A stretch of 64,000 nt of DNA. It comes from Streptomyces sp. NBC_00091. Lineage in GTDB: Bacteria; Actinomycetota; Actinomycetes; Streptomycetales; Streptomycetaceae. Position numbers and translations under genes: made by a program. Positions 11,180 to 20,005 of the stretch are shown piece by piece (the first letter of the stretch is position 1; every line of letters begins with the position of its first letter). The DNA lies in contig NZ_JAPEMA010000001.1 in NCBI RefSeq assembly GCF_026343185.1, forward strand, positions 5,084,001 to 5,148,000, read 5' to 3'. The notes under the pieces were generated by a model. That model searched no databases. It had not been told where the DNA came from and saw only the letters and a list, made by a program, of their open reading frames with translations.

Positions 11180-11794
11180 ATGACGACAACTGGCGCTGGC
11201 GCGGACACCGCTCCGCGGACCTTCGGCGGGAGCCGGGCGCTGGCCCTGCTGCTGGTCATCACGGGAGCGGCGGGCCTGCTCGCCGCGTGGGTGATCACCC
11301 TCGACAAGTTCAAGCTGCTGGAGGACCCGAACTTCACGCCGGGCTGCAGCCTGAACCCGATCGTCTCCTGCGGCAACATCATGAAGAGCGAGCAGGCGGC
11401 CGCCTTCGGCTTCCCGAACCCGATGCTGGGCCTGGTCGCCTACGGGATCGTGGTCTGCGTCGGCATGAGCCTGCTGGCCGGGGCCCGGTTCGGCCGCTGG
11501 TACTGGCTGACCCTCAACGCGGGGACCCTCTTCGGCGTCGGATTCTGCACCTGGCTGATGTACCAGTCGCTGTACAACATCAACTCGCTGTGCCTGTGGT
11601 GCTGTCTGGCCTGGGTCGCCACGATCCTGATGTTCTGGTACGTCACCTCGCACAACGTGCGCCAGGGCCTGCTGCCCGCCCCCGGCTGGCTGCGCGGCTT
11701 CCTGGACGAGTTCACCTGGGTCCTGCCCGTGCTGCACATCGGGATCATCGGCATGCTGATCCTGACCCGCTGGTGGGACTTCTGGACCTCCTGA
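11180..11794 (+). CDS. Vitamin K epoxide reductase family membrane protein
   Basis: Integral membrane thiol oxidoreductase that, in actinobacteria, reoxidises a periplasmic DsbA-like protein with quinone as acceptor. It has 204 aa with four or five transmembrane helices. The loop cysteine pair is Cys56 and Cys64 (CSLNPIVSC), and the active-site CLWC is at 138-141 with an extra Cys142. No fused thioredoxin domain is present and no DsbA gene is adjacent. ATG at 11180 follows a GGGCGGGATCGGG stretch; the ribosome site is poor. A role in disulfide formation of exported proteins is inferred from the family. Confidence 0.9.
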   Translation: MTTTGAGADTAPRTFGGSRALALLLVITGAAGLLAAWVITLDKFKLLEDPNFTPGCSLNPIVSCGNIMKSEQAAAFGFPNPMLGLVAYGIVVCVGMSLLAGARFGRWYWLTLNAGTLFGVGFCTWLMYQSLYNINSLCLWCCLAWVATILMFWYVTSHNVRQGLLPAPGWLRGFLDEFTWVLPVLHIGIIGMLILTRWWDFWTS

Positions 11795-11823
11795 GCCCGG
11801 GCCGCGCTGTCGGTGGGCTCGCA

Positions 11824-11829
11824 TAGGCT
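11824..11829 (+). promoter_or_regulatory. -10 element for leaderless rarA transcript
   Basis: TAGGCT followed by exactly six bases and the GTG start of rarA, the spacing seen for leaderless actinobacterial mRNAs. No clear -35 and no ribosome site were seen. Confidence 0.5.
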
Positions 11830-11835
11830 TCCGGT

Positions 11836-13191
11836 GTGGAACCAGATCTCTTCACCGCAGCCGCCGAGGACCGCCGGGAGAAGGACCCCGCGAGCTCCCC
11901 GCTCGCCGTCCGGATGCGCCCGCGCACCCTGGACGAGGTCGTCGGCCAGCAGCACCTGCTGAAGCCGGGCTCACCGCTGCGGCGGCTGGTGGGGGAGGGC
12001 GCCGGGGGACCGGCCGGGGCCTCGTCGGTGATCCTGTGGGGGCCGCCGGGCATCGGGAAGACCACCCTCGCCTATGTGGTCAGCCAGGCCACGCAGAAGC
12101 GGTTCGTCGAGCTGTCGGCGATCACGGCGGGCGTCAAGGAGGTCCGGGCCGTCATCGAGGGCGCCAAGCGCGCCGCCGGCGGCTACGGCAAGGAGACCGT
12201 CCTCTTCCTCGACGAGATCCACCGCTTCAGCAAGGCGCAGCAGGACTCGCTGCTGCCGGCCGTGGAGAACCGCTGGGTCACCCTGATCGCGGCGACCACG
12301 GAGAATCCGTACTTCTCGATCATCTCCCCACTGCTGTCGCGCTCGCTGCTGCTCACGCTGGAACCGCTGACCGACGAGGACCTGAGCGCGCTGATGCGGC
12401 GCGCGCTGACGGAGGAGCGGGGGCTGGGCGGGGCGGTCACCCTGCCGGCCGACGCCGAGGCGCACCTGCTGCGGATCGCCGGGGGAGACGCCCGCCGGGC
12501 GCTGACCGCGCTGGAGGCGGGGGCCGGCTCGGCCATCGCCAAGGGCGAGGAGGAGATCACCCTCCGGACGCTGGAGGAGGCGGTCGACCGGGCCGCGGTC
12601 CGCTACGACCGGGACGGCGACCAGCACTACGACGTGGCGAGCGCGCTGATCAAGTCGATCCGGGGTTCGGACGTGGACGCCGCCCTGCACTACCTGGCCC
12701 GGATGATCGAGGCGGGGGAGGACCCCCGGTTCATCGCGCGGCGCCTGATGATCTCCGCGAGCGAGGACATCGGCCTGGCCGACCCGACGGCCCTGCCGCT
12801 CGCGGTCGCGGCTGCCCAGGCGGTGGCGATGATCGGCTTCCCGGAGGCCGCCCTGACCCTGTCGCACACCACCATCGCGCTGGCGCTCGCGCCGAAGTCG
12901 AACACCGCCACGACCGCGATCGGCGCCGCGCTGGCCGACGTACGGGCCGGGCTGGCCGGGGCCGTGCCCGCGCACCTGCGGGACGGGCACTACAAGGGCG
13001 CGGCGAAGCTGGGGCACGCGGTGGGCTACGTGTACCCGCACGACGTGCCGGGCGCCATCGCCGCGCAGCAGTACGCGCCGGACGAGATCCACGGCAAGCG
13101 GTACTACGAGCCGACGCGCTACGGGGCCGAGGCGCGGTACGCGGACGTGGTGGACAAGGTCCGCGAGCGCCTGCGGGGCTCCGGCTCCTGA
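11836..13191 (+). CDS. rarA: Replication-associated recombination protein A (AAA+ ATPase)
   Basis: RarA/MgsA/WRNIP1-family clamp-loader-like ATPase acting at stalled replication forks. It has 451 aa. Walker [16 protein letters not shown] is at about residue 72, Walker [17 protein letters not shown] at about 122, sensor 1 is [18 protein letters not shown], and the C-terminal tetramerisation region carries [15 protein letters not shown]. The GTG at 11836 sits 6 bases after a TAGGCT -10, so the message is probably leaderless. The gene stands alone, followed by the MITE-like element. Confidence 0.95.
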   Translation: MEPDLFTAAAEDRREKDPASSPLAVRMRPRTLDEVVGQQHLLKPGSPLRRLVGEGAGGPAGASSVILWGPPGIGKTTLAYVVSQATQKRFVELSAITAGVKEVRAVIEGAKRAAGGYGKETVLFLDEIHRFSKAQQDSLLPAVENRWVTLIAATTENPYFSIISPLLSRSLLLTLEPLTDEDLSALMRRALTEERGLGGAVTLPADAEAHLLRIAGGDARRALTALEAGAGSAIAKGEEEITLRTLEEAVDRAAVRYDRDGDQHYDVASALIKSIRGSDVDAALHYLARMIEAGEDPRFIARRLMISASEDIGLADPTALPLAVAAAQAVAMIGFPEAALTLSHTTIALALAPKSNTATTAIGAALADVRAGLAGAVPAHLRDGHYKGAAKLGHAVGYVYPHDVPGAIAAQQYAPDEIHGKRYYEPTRYGAEARYADVVDKVRERLRGSGS

Positions 13192-13204
13192 GGGCGCGGG
13201 GCCG

Positions 13205-13395
13205 CTAGTGCTGTGGCCGGAAAGGTTTGCCGGGGCGCGTCTCCCCCAGCTACCGCTGGGAGGTGCCCCCAGGTGCGGTGCATCGCAAGGCGGAGGCCCG
13301 CGGCTCGTACTGGACGTACTTGCGCGGTCCGACAACGCAGCGAGGTGCCGTGCCGGGGGGCGCGCCCCGGTGAACCTTGCCGGTCACAGCACTAG
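13205..13395. mobile_element. 191-bp MITE-like element with 35-bp terminal inverted repeats
   Basis: The left arm at 13205-13239 and the right arm at 13361-13395 are inverted copies matching at 31 of 35 bases. Both begin with CTAGTGCTGTG in their own orientation, so the outer ends are CTAG. The element encodes no credible protein. Its interior contains a module reading CTCCCCCAGCTACCGCTGGG and onward, whose reverse complement recurs at about 46735-46764. Size, terminal repeats and CTAG ends suggest a non-autonomous element mobilised in trans; this is inference. Confidence 0.75.
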
Positions 13396-13398
13396 GCT
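13393..13398 (+). promoter_or_regulatory. -10 element of the nuclease gene, overlapping the repeat end
   Basis: TAGGCT, six bases, then the ATG at 13405: a leaderless arrangement. Its first three bases belong to the terminal CTAG of the 191-bp element, and the -35 position (GTGAAC, 13370-13375) lies wholly within the element. Confidence 0.5.
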
Positions 13399-13404
13399 CC
13401 CGGC

Positions 13405-14118
13405 ATGGGACGCCGTGCTCCGCTCATCGCCGCCGTGGCGGCGGCGCTGCTGGCCGGCGGCTGCCATCACGGGGACGCCGAGACGGCCAGGGCGAGCGCC
13501 GCCCCGCTGGTGGGGCGGATCCCGCTCGCGAGCCCCGGGTTCCCGCCGGACGCCGCCACCGCGAAGGCGCTGCTGGCGGGGCTGAAGGTCGAGTGGGGCC
13601 GGAACTGGCAGACGTACCAGCGGGAGAAGTTCGGCAGGTACTGGTCGGACGAGACCGGCGCCGTCGGCGGGCGCAACGGCTGCGACACCCGGGACGACGT
13701 CCTGCGCAGGGACCTCGCCGAGCTGCGCGAGGGCGACCGCAACCCCTGTGTGGTGGTGTCCGGTGTGCTGCACGATCCGTACACCGGCAAGGAGCTCCCG
13801 TACTCCTACCGGCGCGCCTCGCAGATCCAGACCGACCACGTCGTGGCGCTGGGCGCGGCCTGGCGGGGCGGTGCGTACGCGTGGACACCGCAGCGCAGGC
13901 TGGAGTACGCCAACGACCTGGACGTACTGCTCGCTGTGGACAAGCAGACCAACCAGGACAAGGGCAGCAGGACGGCCGACAAGTGGCGGCCGCCGCGGCA
14001 GGCGTACTGGTGCGAGTACGGGCGGCGCTACACCGGCATCAAGGCCAAGTACCGGCTGTCCGTCACCCCGCCCGAGAAGCTCGCGCTCCAGGAGCTGCTG
14101 GCCGCCTGCCCTCAGTGA
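13405..14118 (+). CDS. Secreted lipoprotein with HNH/DUF1524-like nuclease domain
   Basis: 237 aa. The N-terminus is a lipoprotein signal: basic MGRR, hydrophobic core, lipobox LAGGC with Cys20. The mature part resembles the HNH-type nuclease domain found in DUF1524/GmrSD proteins: QIQTDHVVALGAAWRGGAYAW near residues 140-160 supplies the DH metal/catalytic pair, followed by NDLDVLLAVDKQTNQDKGSR and YWCEYGRRY. It is probably anchored on the outer membrane face, where it could cleave extracellular DNA. The stop overlaps the 3' end of the minus-strand DUF2470 gene by 7 bp. No ribosome site is seen upstream of the ATG. Confidence 0.82.
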   Translation: MGRRAPLIAAVAAALLAGGCHHGDAETARASAAPLVGRIPLASPGFPPDAATAKALLAGLKVEWGRNWQTYQREKFGRYWSDETGAVGGRNGCDTRDDVLRRDLAELREGDRNPCVVVSGVLHDPYTGKELPYSYRRASQIQTDHVVALGAAWRGGAYAWTPQRRLEYANDLDVLLAVDKQTNQDKGSRTADKWRPPRQAYWCEYGRRYTGIKAKYRLSVTPPEKLALQELLAACPQ

Positions 14119-15014
14119 GCGGCGGCGGCGAACAGGGCGCGCATCGCCCGGCGCAGGCCGCAGACGTCCGTCACCGGCTGCGGGAAGTCGAAGCGGGCGT
14201 CGAAGGAGGCCCGGCCGGGGCCGCCGGTGAAGCGCACGCGCAGCCCGAGACGGTCGAGGGCCAGCGGGACGGCCGTCATCCCGGCCGCCGCCCGGGATCC
14301 CAGCAGCCCGCACAGGTCGGCGACGCGCTCGGCGTGTGCGGAGGCCAGGTGCTGGAGCAGCTCCGACTCGTGGGCCGTCAGCGGGTCCGGCTCGGCCGCG
14401 GCCAGCTCCTCCGGGTCCACCTGCTCGGCGCCCCACAGGTCGTCCACCCGGATCTCGCCCACCTCCAGGCGCAGCAGCGTCCAGGCCGGGCGGCCGGCGT
14501 ACGGCGGGTCCAGCGACTCCGAGATGCCCAGCAGCTCGCCCACCGGCCGGCGCTCCGCGAGCAGCGCCGCGCAGGCCGCGCGGTCGTCCCCGCGCACCGG
14601 GGTCAGCCACCCGGCGAGGCGGGCGCGGCCCCGTATACGATGGGGCACGGACACCGGCGCCACATCCGTGATCTCGATCACGGCCGTGAGGTCGTCGTCC
14701 TGGGCGTGAGCGGCTGCCCTGGCAGCCGCGGATTCCCCTGATACCAGGAGAATCACGTCCCCGTCCGGGGTGACGGTCCGTGCGACCGGCACCCCTGTCC
14801 ACCACTCCGCCTGGTCAGGAGCACCCGGCAGCGTGAGGGATACTGAGGCGTTGGACTCTACGAGGGTTCGTACGCGTTCGGCTCCGGTGAGCTGCCGAAC
14901 GCCTTCCCTGGGACGCGGCTGACCTTGCTTAACGTCGTCGAAAGCGGATTCCGTTTCGTTGGAATCCGAACTTCGCTGCGCACTGGGCAGGGGGATCCCA
15001 TGTGGTCGAGACAT
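14112..15014 (-). CDS. DUF2470 domain protein, possible haem-iron handling
   Basis: 300 aa. The N-terminal two thirds look like a split-barrel/pyridoxamine-oxidase-like fold (VARTVTPDGDVILLVSG, VPHRIRGRARLAGWL). The C-terminus (about 205-295, from LTAHESELLQHLASAHAERVA) matches DUF2470, a domain found in HugZ-type haem oxygenases and related proteins. I infer a link to haem or iron. ATG at 15014 is preceded by GAGGAGGACGTA, an excellent ribosome site; the frame continues upstream to 15140 but that part overlaps rpsD. A near-consensus iron box lies 15 bases upstream of the start. Confidence 0.75.
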   Translation of the reverse strand: MSRPHGIPLPSAQRSSDSNETESAFDDVKQGQPRPREGVRQLTGAERVRTLVESNASVSLTLPGAPDQAEWWTGVPVARTVTPDGDVILLVSGESAAARAAAHAQDDDLTAVIEITDVAPVSVPHRIRGRARLAGWLTPVRGDDRAACAALLAERRPVGELLGISESLDPPYAGRPAWTLLRLEVGEIRVDDLWGAEQVDPEELAAAEPDPLTAHESELLQHLASAHAERVADLCGLLGSRAAAGMTAVPLALDRLGLRVRFTGGPGRASFDARFDFPQPVTDVCGLRRAMRALFAAAAH

Positions 15015-15028
15015 TACGTCCTCCTCGA

Positions 15029-15047
15029 TAAGGTAAGCCTCACCTAA
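15029..15047. promoter_or_regulatory. Putative iron box (DmdR/IdeR-type operator)
   Basis: On the minus strand it reads TTAGGTGAGGCTTACCTTA, matching 16 of 19 positions of the IdeR/DmdR consensus TTAGGTTAGGCTCACCTAA. It sits centrally in the 55-bp gap between the divergent DUF2470 gene and rpsD. Iron-loaded DmdR would be expected to repress the DUF2470 gene from here; an effect on rpsD is possible but unproven. Confidence 0.65.
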
Positions 15048-15069
15048 CTTACATGGAGGTAGGTTCCCC

Positions 15070-15681
15070 GTGAACCAGAAGCGACCCAAGGTCAAGAAGT
15101 CGCGTGCCCTCGGCATTGCGCTGACCCCGAAGGCCGTCAAGTACTTCGAGGCCCGCCCCTACCCGCCGGGCGAGCACGGCCGTGGCCGCAAGCAGAACTC
15201 GGACTACAAGGTCCGTCTGCTCGAGAAGCAGCGTCTGCGCGCTCAGTACGACATCTCTGAGCGTCAGATGGCCCGCGCGTACGACCGCGCCAAGAAGGCC
15301 GAGGGCAAGACGGGCGAGGCGCTGGTCGTCGAGCTCGAGCGTCGCCTCGACGCCCTGGTCCTGCGTTCGGGCATCGCCCGCACCATCTACCAGGCCCGCC
15401 AGATGGTCGTTCACGGCCACATCGAGGTCAACGGTGGCAAGGTCGACAAGCCGTCGTTCCGTGTCCGCCCGGACGACGTCATCACCGTGCGCGAGCGCAG
15501 CCGCGAGAAGGTTCCGTTCCAGGTTGCCCGTGAGGGTGGCTACGCAGGCGAGGGCGAGACCCCGCGCTACCTGCAGGTCAACCTGAAGGCCCTGGCCTTC
15601 CGCCTGGACCGCGACCCGAACCGCAAGGAAATCCCGGTCATCTGCGACGAGCAGCTCGTCGTCGAGTACTACGCCCGCTGA
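15070..15681 (+). CDS. rpsD: 30S ribosomal protein S4
   Basis: Primary 16S rRNA-binding protein of the small subunit. It has 203 aa. The S4 RNA-binding domain runs from about 92 to 155 ([27 protein letters not shown]). The N-terminus has PYPPGEHG but none of the zinc-binding cysteines of many S4 proteins, so this is the zinc-independent form. It is a stand-alone gene, away from the alpha operon, as in other Streptomyces. GTG at 15070 follows GGAGGTAGG. A putative iron box lies between it and the divergent DUF2470 gene. Confidence 0.97.
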   Translation: MNQKRPKVKKSRALGIALTPKAVKYFEARPYPPGEHGRGRKQNSDYKVRLLEKQRLRAQYDISERQMARAYDRAKKAEGKTGEALVVELERRLDALVLRSGIARTIYQARQMVVHGHIEVNGGKVDKPSFRVRPDDVITVRERSREKVPFQVAREGGYAGEGETPRYLQVNLKALAFRLDRDPNRKEIPVICDEQLVVEYYAR

Positions 15682-15714
15682 TCCAGCGGCCGTAGCCCTC
15701 ACAGGCTGGTGTCG

Positions 15715-15744
15715 GCCCGCCGTCCCCTCCGGGGGGCGGCGGGC
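15715..15744 (+). terminator. Terminator of rpsD
   Basis: A hairpin GCCCGCCGTCCCC / GGGGGGCGGCGGGC, 13 pairs with one G-U, loop TCC, followed by TTTCCC, 34 bases after the rpsD stop. Confidence 0.85.
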
Positions 15745-15935
15745 TTTCCCGTTCCCGGGGGCCCTTCCTGTCGCGTGGGGCGCGGAGAGTACTGTTCCGG
15801 ACGCGCCGGGTGCCAGGCGGGTTCCCGGGAGCGTCCGCCGGACCCGGAATTCCGGTACTGCGGCGGATCTCCGGCGCGATAGGGTCGGAGCAAGACTTTT
15901 CTCCGTAGGTATCCAGAATCAGGGAGCGGTGCAAC

Positions 15936-16364
15936 GTGTCCGGTGGAGAGGTGGCCGGCATCCTCGTGGCCGTCTTCTGGGCCATCCTGGTGTCCTTCCT
16001 CGCGGTGGTGCTGGTGAGGCTCGCCCAGGTGCTCCGGGCGACCACCAAGCTCGTGGCCGACGTCACCGAGCAGGCCGTCCCGCTGCTGGCGGACGCCTCG
16101 ACCACCGTCCGCTCCGCCCGTACCCAGCTCGACCGGGTCGACGCCATCGCGAGCGACGTCCAGGAGGTCACCTCCAACGCCTCCGCCCTGTCCTCCACCG
16201 TGGCCACCACCTTCGGCGGACCCCTGGTCAAGGTCGCGGCCTTCGGCTACGGCGTCCGCAAGGCGCTGGGCCGCACGGAGGACGTGCCGCAGAAGACCTC
16301 CCGGCGAACCGTGATCGTCGGCCGTACGGTGCCGGCCGCCCGGCGCCGGAAGCAGAAGGGCTGA
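15936..16364 (+). CDS. DUF948 membrane protein
   Basis: 142 aa. A single N-terminal transmembrane helix (about residues 5-27) is followed by an amphipathic, Thr/Val/Ala-rich helical region with the DUF948 heptad-like pattern, then a basic tail. Function unknown; DUF948 proteins resemble chemotaxis-receptor-like coiled-coil segments. GTG at 15936 has GGGAG 9 bases upstream. It begins a run with the DUF6167 gene (8 bp gap), alaS (overlapping) and ruvX, so it is likely co-transcribed with alaS. Confidence 0.85.
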   Translation: MSGGEVAGILVAVFWAILVSFLAVVLVRLAQVLRATTKLVADVTEQAVPLLADASTTVRSARTQLDRVDAIASDVQEVTSNASALSSTVATTFGGPLVKVAAFGYGVRKALGRTEDVPQKTSRRTVIVGRTVPAARRRKQKG

Positions 16365-16372
16365 GACCGCCG

Positions 16373-16735
16373 ATGTTCCGCCGAGCCTTCTGGTTCACCG
16401 CCGGCGCCGCCGCCGGCGTGTGGGCCACCACCAAGGTCAACCGCCAGCTGAAGAAGCTGACGCCGGAGAGCCTCGCCGCCCAGGCCGCCGACAAGGCCCT
16501 GGAGGCCGGGCACCGCCTCAAGGACTTCGCCCTCGACGTCAAGGCGGGAATGACGCAGCGCGAGGACGAGCTGAACGACGCACTGGGGCTCCACCAGGAT
16601 CCCGACCGGCTCGACAACGTCACCGCCCTCCCCGGGCCGCGGCGGCTGCGGGCCATCGAGCACCACCAGAACGAACAGACCACCCACCGTTCGAGCCGCT
16701 CGGCGGTTAAGTACAACCGGAATGAGGACCACTGA
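16373..16735 (+). CDS. DUF6167 family small protein
   Basis: 120 aa. The N-terminus [24 protein letters not shown] is a short hydrophobic segment that may anchor it in the membrane; the remainder is a charged helix with [15 protein letters not shown], then a His/Arg/Asn-rich tail. It is a conserved Streptomyces protein immediately upstream of alaS, with no known function. Its stop overlaps the alaS ATG (TGATG), so the two are translationally coupled. The pairing with the DUF948 gene suggests a small membrane complex; that is inference. Confidence 0.8.
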   Translation: MFRRAFWFTAGAAAGVWATTKVNRQLKKLTPESLAAQAADKALEAGHRLKDFALDVKAGMTQREDELNDALGLHQDPDRLDNVTALPGPRRLRAIEHHQNEQTTHRSSRSAVKYNRNEDH

Positions 16736-19404
16736 TGGAGTCGGCTGAAATCCGCCGCCGCTGGCTGAGCTTCTTCGAGGAGCGCGGTCACACCGTTGTC
16801 CCTTCGGCGTCGCTCATCGCGGACGACCCGACTCTGCTGCTGGTCAACGCGGGCATGGTGCCCTTCAAGCCGTACTTCCTCGGTGAGACCAAGCCCCCGG
16901 CGCCCCGCGCCACCAGCGTGCAGAAGTGCGTCCGCACCCCGGACATCGAAGAGGTCGGCAAGACCACCCGCCACGGCACGTTCTTCCAGATGTGCGGCAA
17001 CTTCTCCTTCGGCGACTACTTCAAGGAAGGCGCCATCAAGTACGCCTGGGAGCTGCTCACCAGCTCCGTGGCGGACGGCGGCTACGGCCTGGAGCCGGAG
17101 AAGCTCTGGATCACCGTCTACCTCGACGACGACGAGGCCGAGACGATCTGGCGCGACGTGATCGGCGTCCCCGCCGAGCGCATCCAGCGCCTGGGCAAGA
17201 AGGACAACTTCTGGTCCATGGGCGTCCCGGGTCCCTGCGGCCCCTGCTCCGAGATCAACTACGACCGCGGCCCGGACTTCGGCGTCGAAGGCGGCCCCGC
17301 CGTCAACGACGAGCGCTACGTGGAGATCTGGAACCTGGTCTTCATGCAGTTCGAGCGCGGCGCCGGCGACGGGAAGGAGGACTTCCCGATCCTCGGCGAC
17401 CTGCCGTCGAAGAACATCGACACCGGTCTGGGCCTCGAGCGACTCGCCATGATCCTCCAGGGCGTACAGAACATGTACGAGACCGACACCCTGCGCGTGG
17501 TCATGGACAAGGCCACCGAGCTGACCGGCGTGCAGTACGGCGCCGCGCAGAGCACCGACGTCTCGATGCGCGTGGTCGCCGACCACATCCGCACCTCCGT
17601 CATGCTCATCGGCGACGGGGTCACCCCCGGCAACGAGGGCCGCGGCTACGTGCTGCGCCGCATCATGCGCCGCGCCATCCGCAACATGCGCCTCATGGGC
17701 GCCACCGGCCCGGTCGTCCAGGACCTCGTGGACGTCGTGATCAACACCATGGGGCAGCAGTACCCGGAGCTGGTCACCGACCGCAAGCGCATCGAGACCG
17801 TCGCCCTCGCCGAGGAAGCCGCCTTCCTCAAGGCCGTCAAGGGCGGCACCAACATCCTCGACACCGCCGTGACCGAGACCAAGGCCGCCGGCGGCACGGT
17901 CCTCTCCGGCGACAAGGCGTTCCTGCTCCACGACACCTGGGGCTTCCCGATCGACCTCACCCTGGAGATGGCCGCCGAGCAGGGCCTCTCCGTGGACGAG
18001 CCCGGCTTCCGCCGCCTGATGCAGGAGCAGCGCGACCGCGCCAAGGCCGACGCCAAGGCCAAGAAGACCGGCCACGCCGACATGTCGGCCTACCGGGAGA
18101 TCGCCGACGGCTCCGGCACCACCGAGTTCACCGGCTACGCCACCACCCAGGGCGAGTCCACCATCGTCGGCCTGCTGGTCAACGGCGTCTCCGCGCCCGC
18201 CGCCTCCGAGGGCGACGAGGTCGAGGTCGTCCTCGACCGCACCCCCTTCTACGCCGAGGGCGGCGGCCAGCTCGCCGACCAGGGCCGCATCAAGCTCGAC
18301 TCCGGCGCGATCATCAACGTCCGCGACGTCCAGCAGCCGGTGCCCGGTGTCTCCGTGCACAAGGGCTCCGTCCAGGTCGGCGAGGTGACGGTGGGCGCCT
18401 CCGCGTACGCCGCCATCGACGTCAAGCGCCGCCTGGCCATCGCCCGCGCCCACTCGGCCACCCACCTGACCCACCAGGCGCTGCGCGACGCGCTCGGCCC
18501 CACGGCCGCCCAGGCCGGCTCCGAGAACTCGCCCGGCCGCTTCCGCTTCGACTTCGGCTCCCCGAACGCCGTCCCCGGCTCGGTCCTCACCGACGTCGAG
18601 CAGAAGATCAACGACGTGCTCTCGCGCGAGCTCAACGTCACCGCCGAGGTCATGAGCATCGACGAGGCGAAGAAGCAGGGCGCCATCGCCGAGTTCGGCG
18701 AGAAGTACGGCGAGCGCGTGCGCGTCGTGACCATCGGCGACTTCTCCAAGGAGCTGTGCGGCGGCACGCACGTCGGCAACACCGCCCAGCTGGGCCTGGT
18801 GAAGCTGCTCGGCGAGTCCTCCATCGGCTCCGGCGTGCGCCGCGTCGAGGCCCTCGTCGGCGTGGACGCGTACAACTTCCTCGCCAAGGAGCACACGGTC
18901 GTCGCCCAGCTCCAGGAGCTGGTCAAGGGCCGTCCGGAGGAGCTGCCGGAGAAGATCGCCTCCATGCTCGGCAAGCTGAAGGACGCCGAGAAGGAGATCG
19001 AGAAGTTCCGCGCGGAGAAGGTCCTCCAGGCCGCCGCCGGTCTCGCCGCCAACGCCCAGGACATCCGCGGCGTCGCCCTCGTCGTCGGCCAGGTGCCGGA
19101 CGGCACCGGCGCCGACGACCTGCGCAAGCTGGTCCTGGACGTCCGCGGCCGCATCCTCGGCGACCGCCCGGCGGTGGTCGCGCTGTTCACCGTGGCGAAC
19201 GACCGCCCGCTGACCGTCATCGCCACCAACGAGGCGGCCCGCGAGCGCGGCCTCAAGGCCGGTGACCTGGTCCGCGCCGCCGCCAAGACCCTCGGAGGCG
19301 GCGGTGGCGGCAAGCCTGACGTGGCCCAGGGCGGCGGCCAGAACCCGGCCGCCGTGCCCGAGGCCATCGCCGCCGTCGAGCGCCTCGTCGTAGAGACGGC
19401 CTGA
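16735..19404 (+). CDS. alaS: Alanyl-tRNA synthetase
   Basis: Charges tRNA-Ala and edits Ser/Gly mischarging. The 889-aa class II enzyme has a catalytic core (about 1-240), then the tRNA-binding region. The editing domain carries the zinc motif HSATHLTH at about residue 572 and [13 protein letters not shown] at about 677. A coiled coil and DHHA1/C-Ala domain follow, ending in [20 protein letters not shown] overlaps the upstream stop; ruvX starts 2 bp after the TGA. Confidence 0.98.
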   Translation: MESAEIRRRWLSFFEERGHTVVPSASLIADDPTLLLVNAGMVPFKPYFLGETKPPAPRATSVQKCVRTPDIEEVGKTTRHGTFFQMCGNFSFGDYFKEGAIKYAWELLTSSVADGGYGLEPEKLWITVYLDDDEAETIWRDVIGVPAERIQRLGKKDNFWSMGVPGPCGPCSEINYDRGPDFGVEGGPAVNDERYVEIWNLVFMQFERGAGDGKEDFPILGDLPSKNIDTGLGLERLAMILQGVQNMYETDTLRVVMDKATELTGVQYGAAQSTDVSMRVVADHIRTSVMLIGDGVTPGNEGRGYVLRRIMRRAIRNMRLMGATGPVVQDLVDVVINTMGQQYPELVTDRKRIETVALAEEAAFLKAVKGGTNILDTAVTETKAAGGTVLSGDKAFLLHDTWGFPIDLTLEMAAEQGLSVDEPGFRRLMQEQRDRAKADAKAKKTGHADMSAYREIADGSGTTEFTGYATTQGESTIVGLLVNGVSAPAASEGDEVEVVLDRTPFYAEGGGQLADQGRIKLDSGAIINVRDVQQPVPGVSVHKGSVQVGEVTVGASAYAAIDVKRRLAIARAHSATHLTHQALRDALGPTAAQAGSENSPGRFRFDFGSPNAVPGSVLTDVEQKINDVLSRELNVTAEVMSIDEAKKQGAIAEFGEKYGERVRVVTIGDFSKELCGGTHVGNTAQLGLVKLLGESSIGSGVRRVEALVGVDAYNFLAKEHTVVAQLQELVKGRPEELPEKIASMLGKLKDAEKEIEKFRAEKVLQAAAGLAANAQDIRGVALVVGQVPDGTGADDLRKLVLDVRGRILGDRPAVVALFTVANDRPLTVIATNEAARERGLKAGDLVRAAAKTLGGGGGGKPDVAQGGGQNPAAVPEAIAAVERLVVETA

Positions 19405-19406
19405 CG

Positions 19407-19877
19407 ATGACGCTGCGCCGTGGCCGCCGGCTGGCCATCGATGTCGGAGACGCCCGGATCGGGGTCGCCTCGTGCGACCCCGACGGGGTGCTCGCCACAC
19501 CGGTGGAGACCGTCCCGGGCCGGGACATCCCCTTCGCCCACCGGCGGCTGCGGCAGCTCGTGGAGGAGTACGAGCCCCTCGAAGTCGTCGTCGGCCTCCC
19601 CCGCTCGCTCAGCGGGCGGGAGGGGCCGGCCGCGGCCAAGGTGCGCGCATTCGCGAACGAACTGGCCAAGGGAATCAAGCCGGTGACGGTCCGTCTGGTG
19701 GACGAGCGGATGACCACGGTCACCGCCGCCCAGGGCCTTCGGGCCTCCGGGAGGAACGCGAAGAAGGGCCGTTCGGTCATCGACCAGGCGGCCGCTGTGG
19801 TCATCCTGCAGAACGCTCTTGAGACCGAACGGGTATCAGGTAATCCGCCCGGCGAGTGCGTCGAAGTGGTTGTCTGA
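19407..19877 (+). CDS. ruvX: Putative pre-16S rRNA nuclease / Holliday junction resolvase RuvX (YqgF)
   Basis: 156-aa RNase H-fold protein. The catalytic pattern is visible: AIDVGDARIGVA near the N-terminus, VVGLPRSLSGREGPAA in the middle, and VDERMTTVTAAQ and DQAAAVVILQ towards the end. Members of this family process the 5' end of 16S rRNA and have also been described as junction resolvases. It lies 2 bp downstream of alaS and upstream of mltG, the usual actinobacterial order. Confidence 0.92.
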   Translation: MTLRRGRRLAIDVGDARIGVASCDPDGVLATPVETVPGRDIPFAHRRLRQLVEEYEPLEVVVGLPRSLSGREGPAAAKVRAFANELAKGIKPVTVRLVDERMTTVTAAQGLRASGRNAKKGRSVIDQAAAVVILQNALETERVSGNPPGECVEVVV

Positions 19878-20005
19878 TCGCGATACGGTAACGTTCCGCG
19901 CCATGAGACGGCATTCGAACAGCCGTCGCTCACCACCAAAGAGGCGGAACCGGGTGTCGCGGCCGACGGAAGCCGTGGCCTTCGTCTCGCGGCTCTAGGG
20001 GACCG

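Noticed and set aside
13205..13395. Remnant of a transposase gene inside the 191-bp element
   Set aside because: The frames inside show no transposase motif and the element is too short; treated as non-autonomous.
16228..19500. Minus-strand open frame of about 1090 codons across alaS
   Set aside because: Shadow of alaS; no motif, same compositional signature as other antisense frames.
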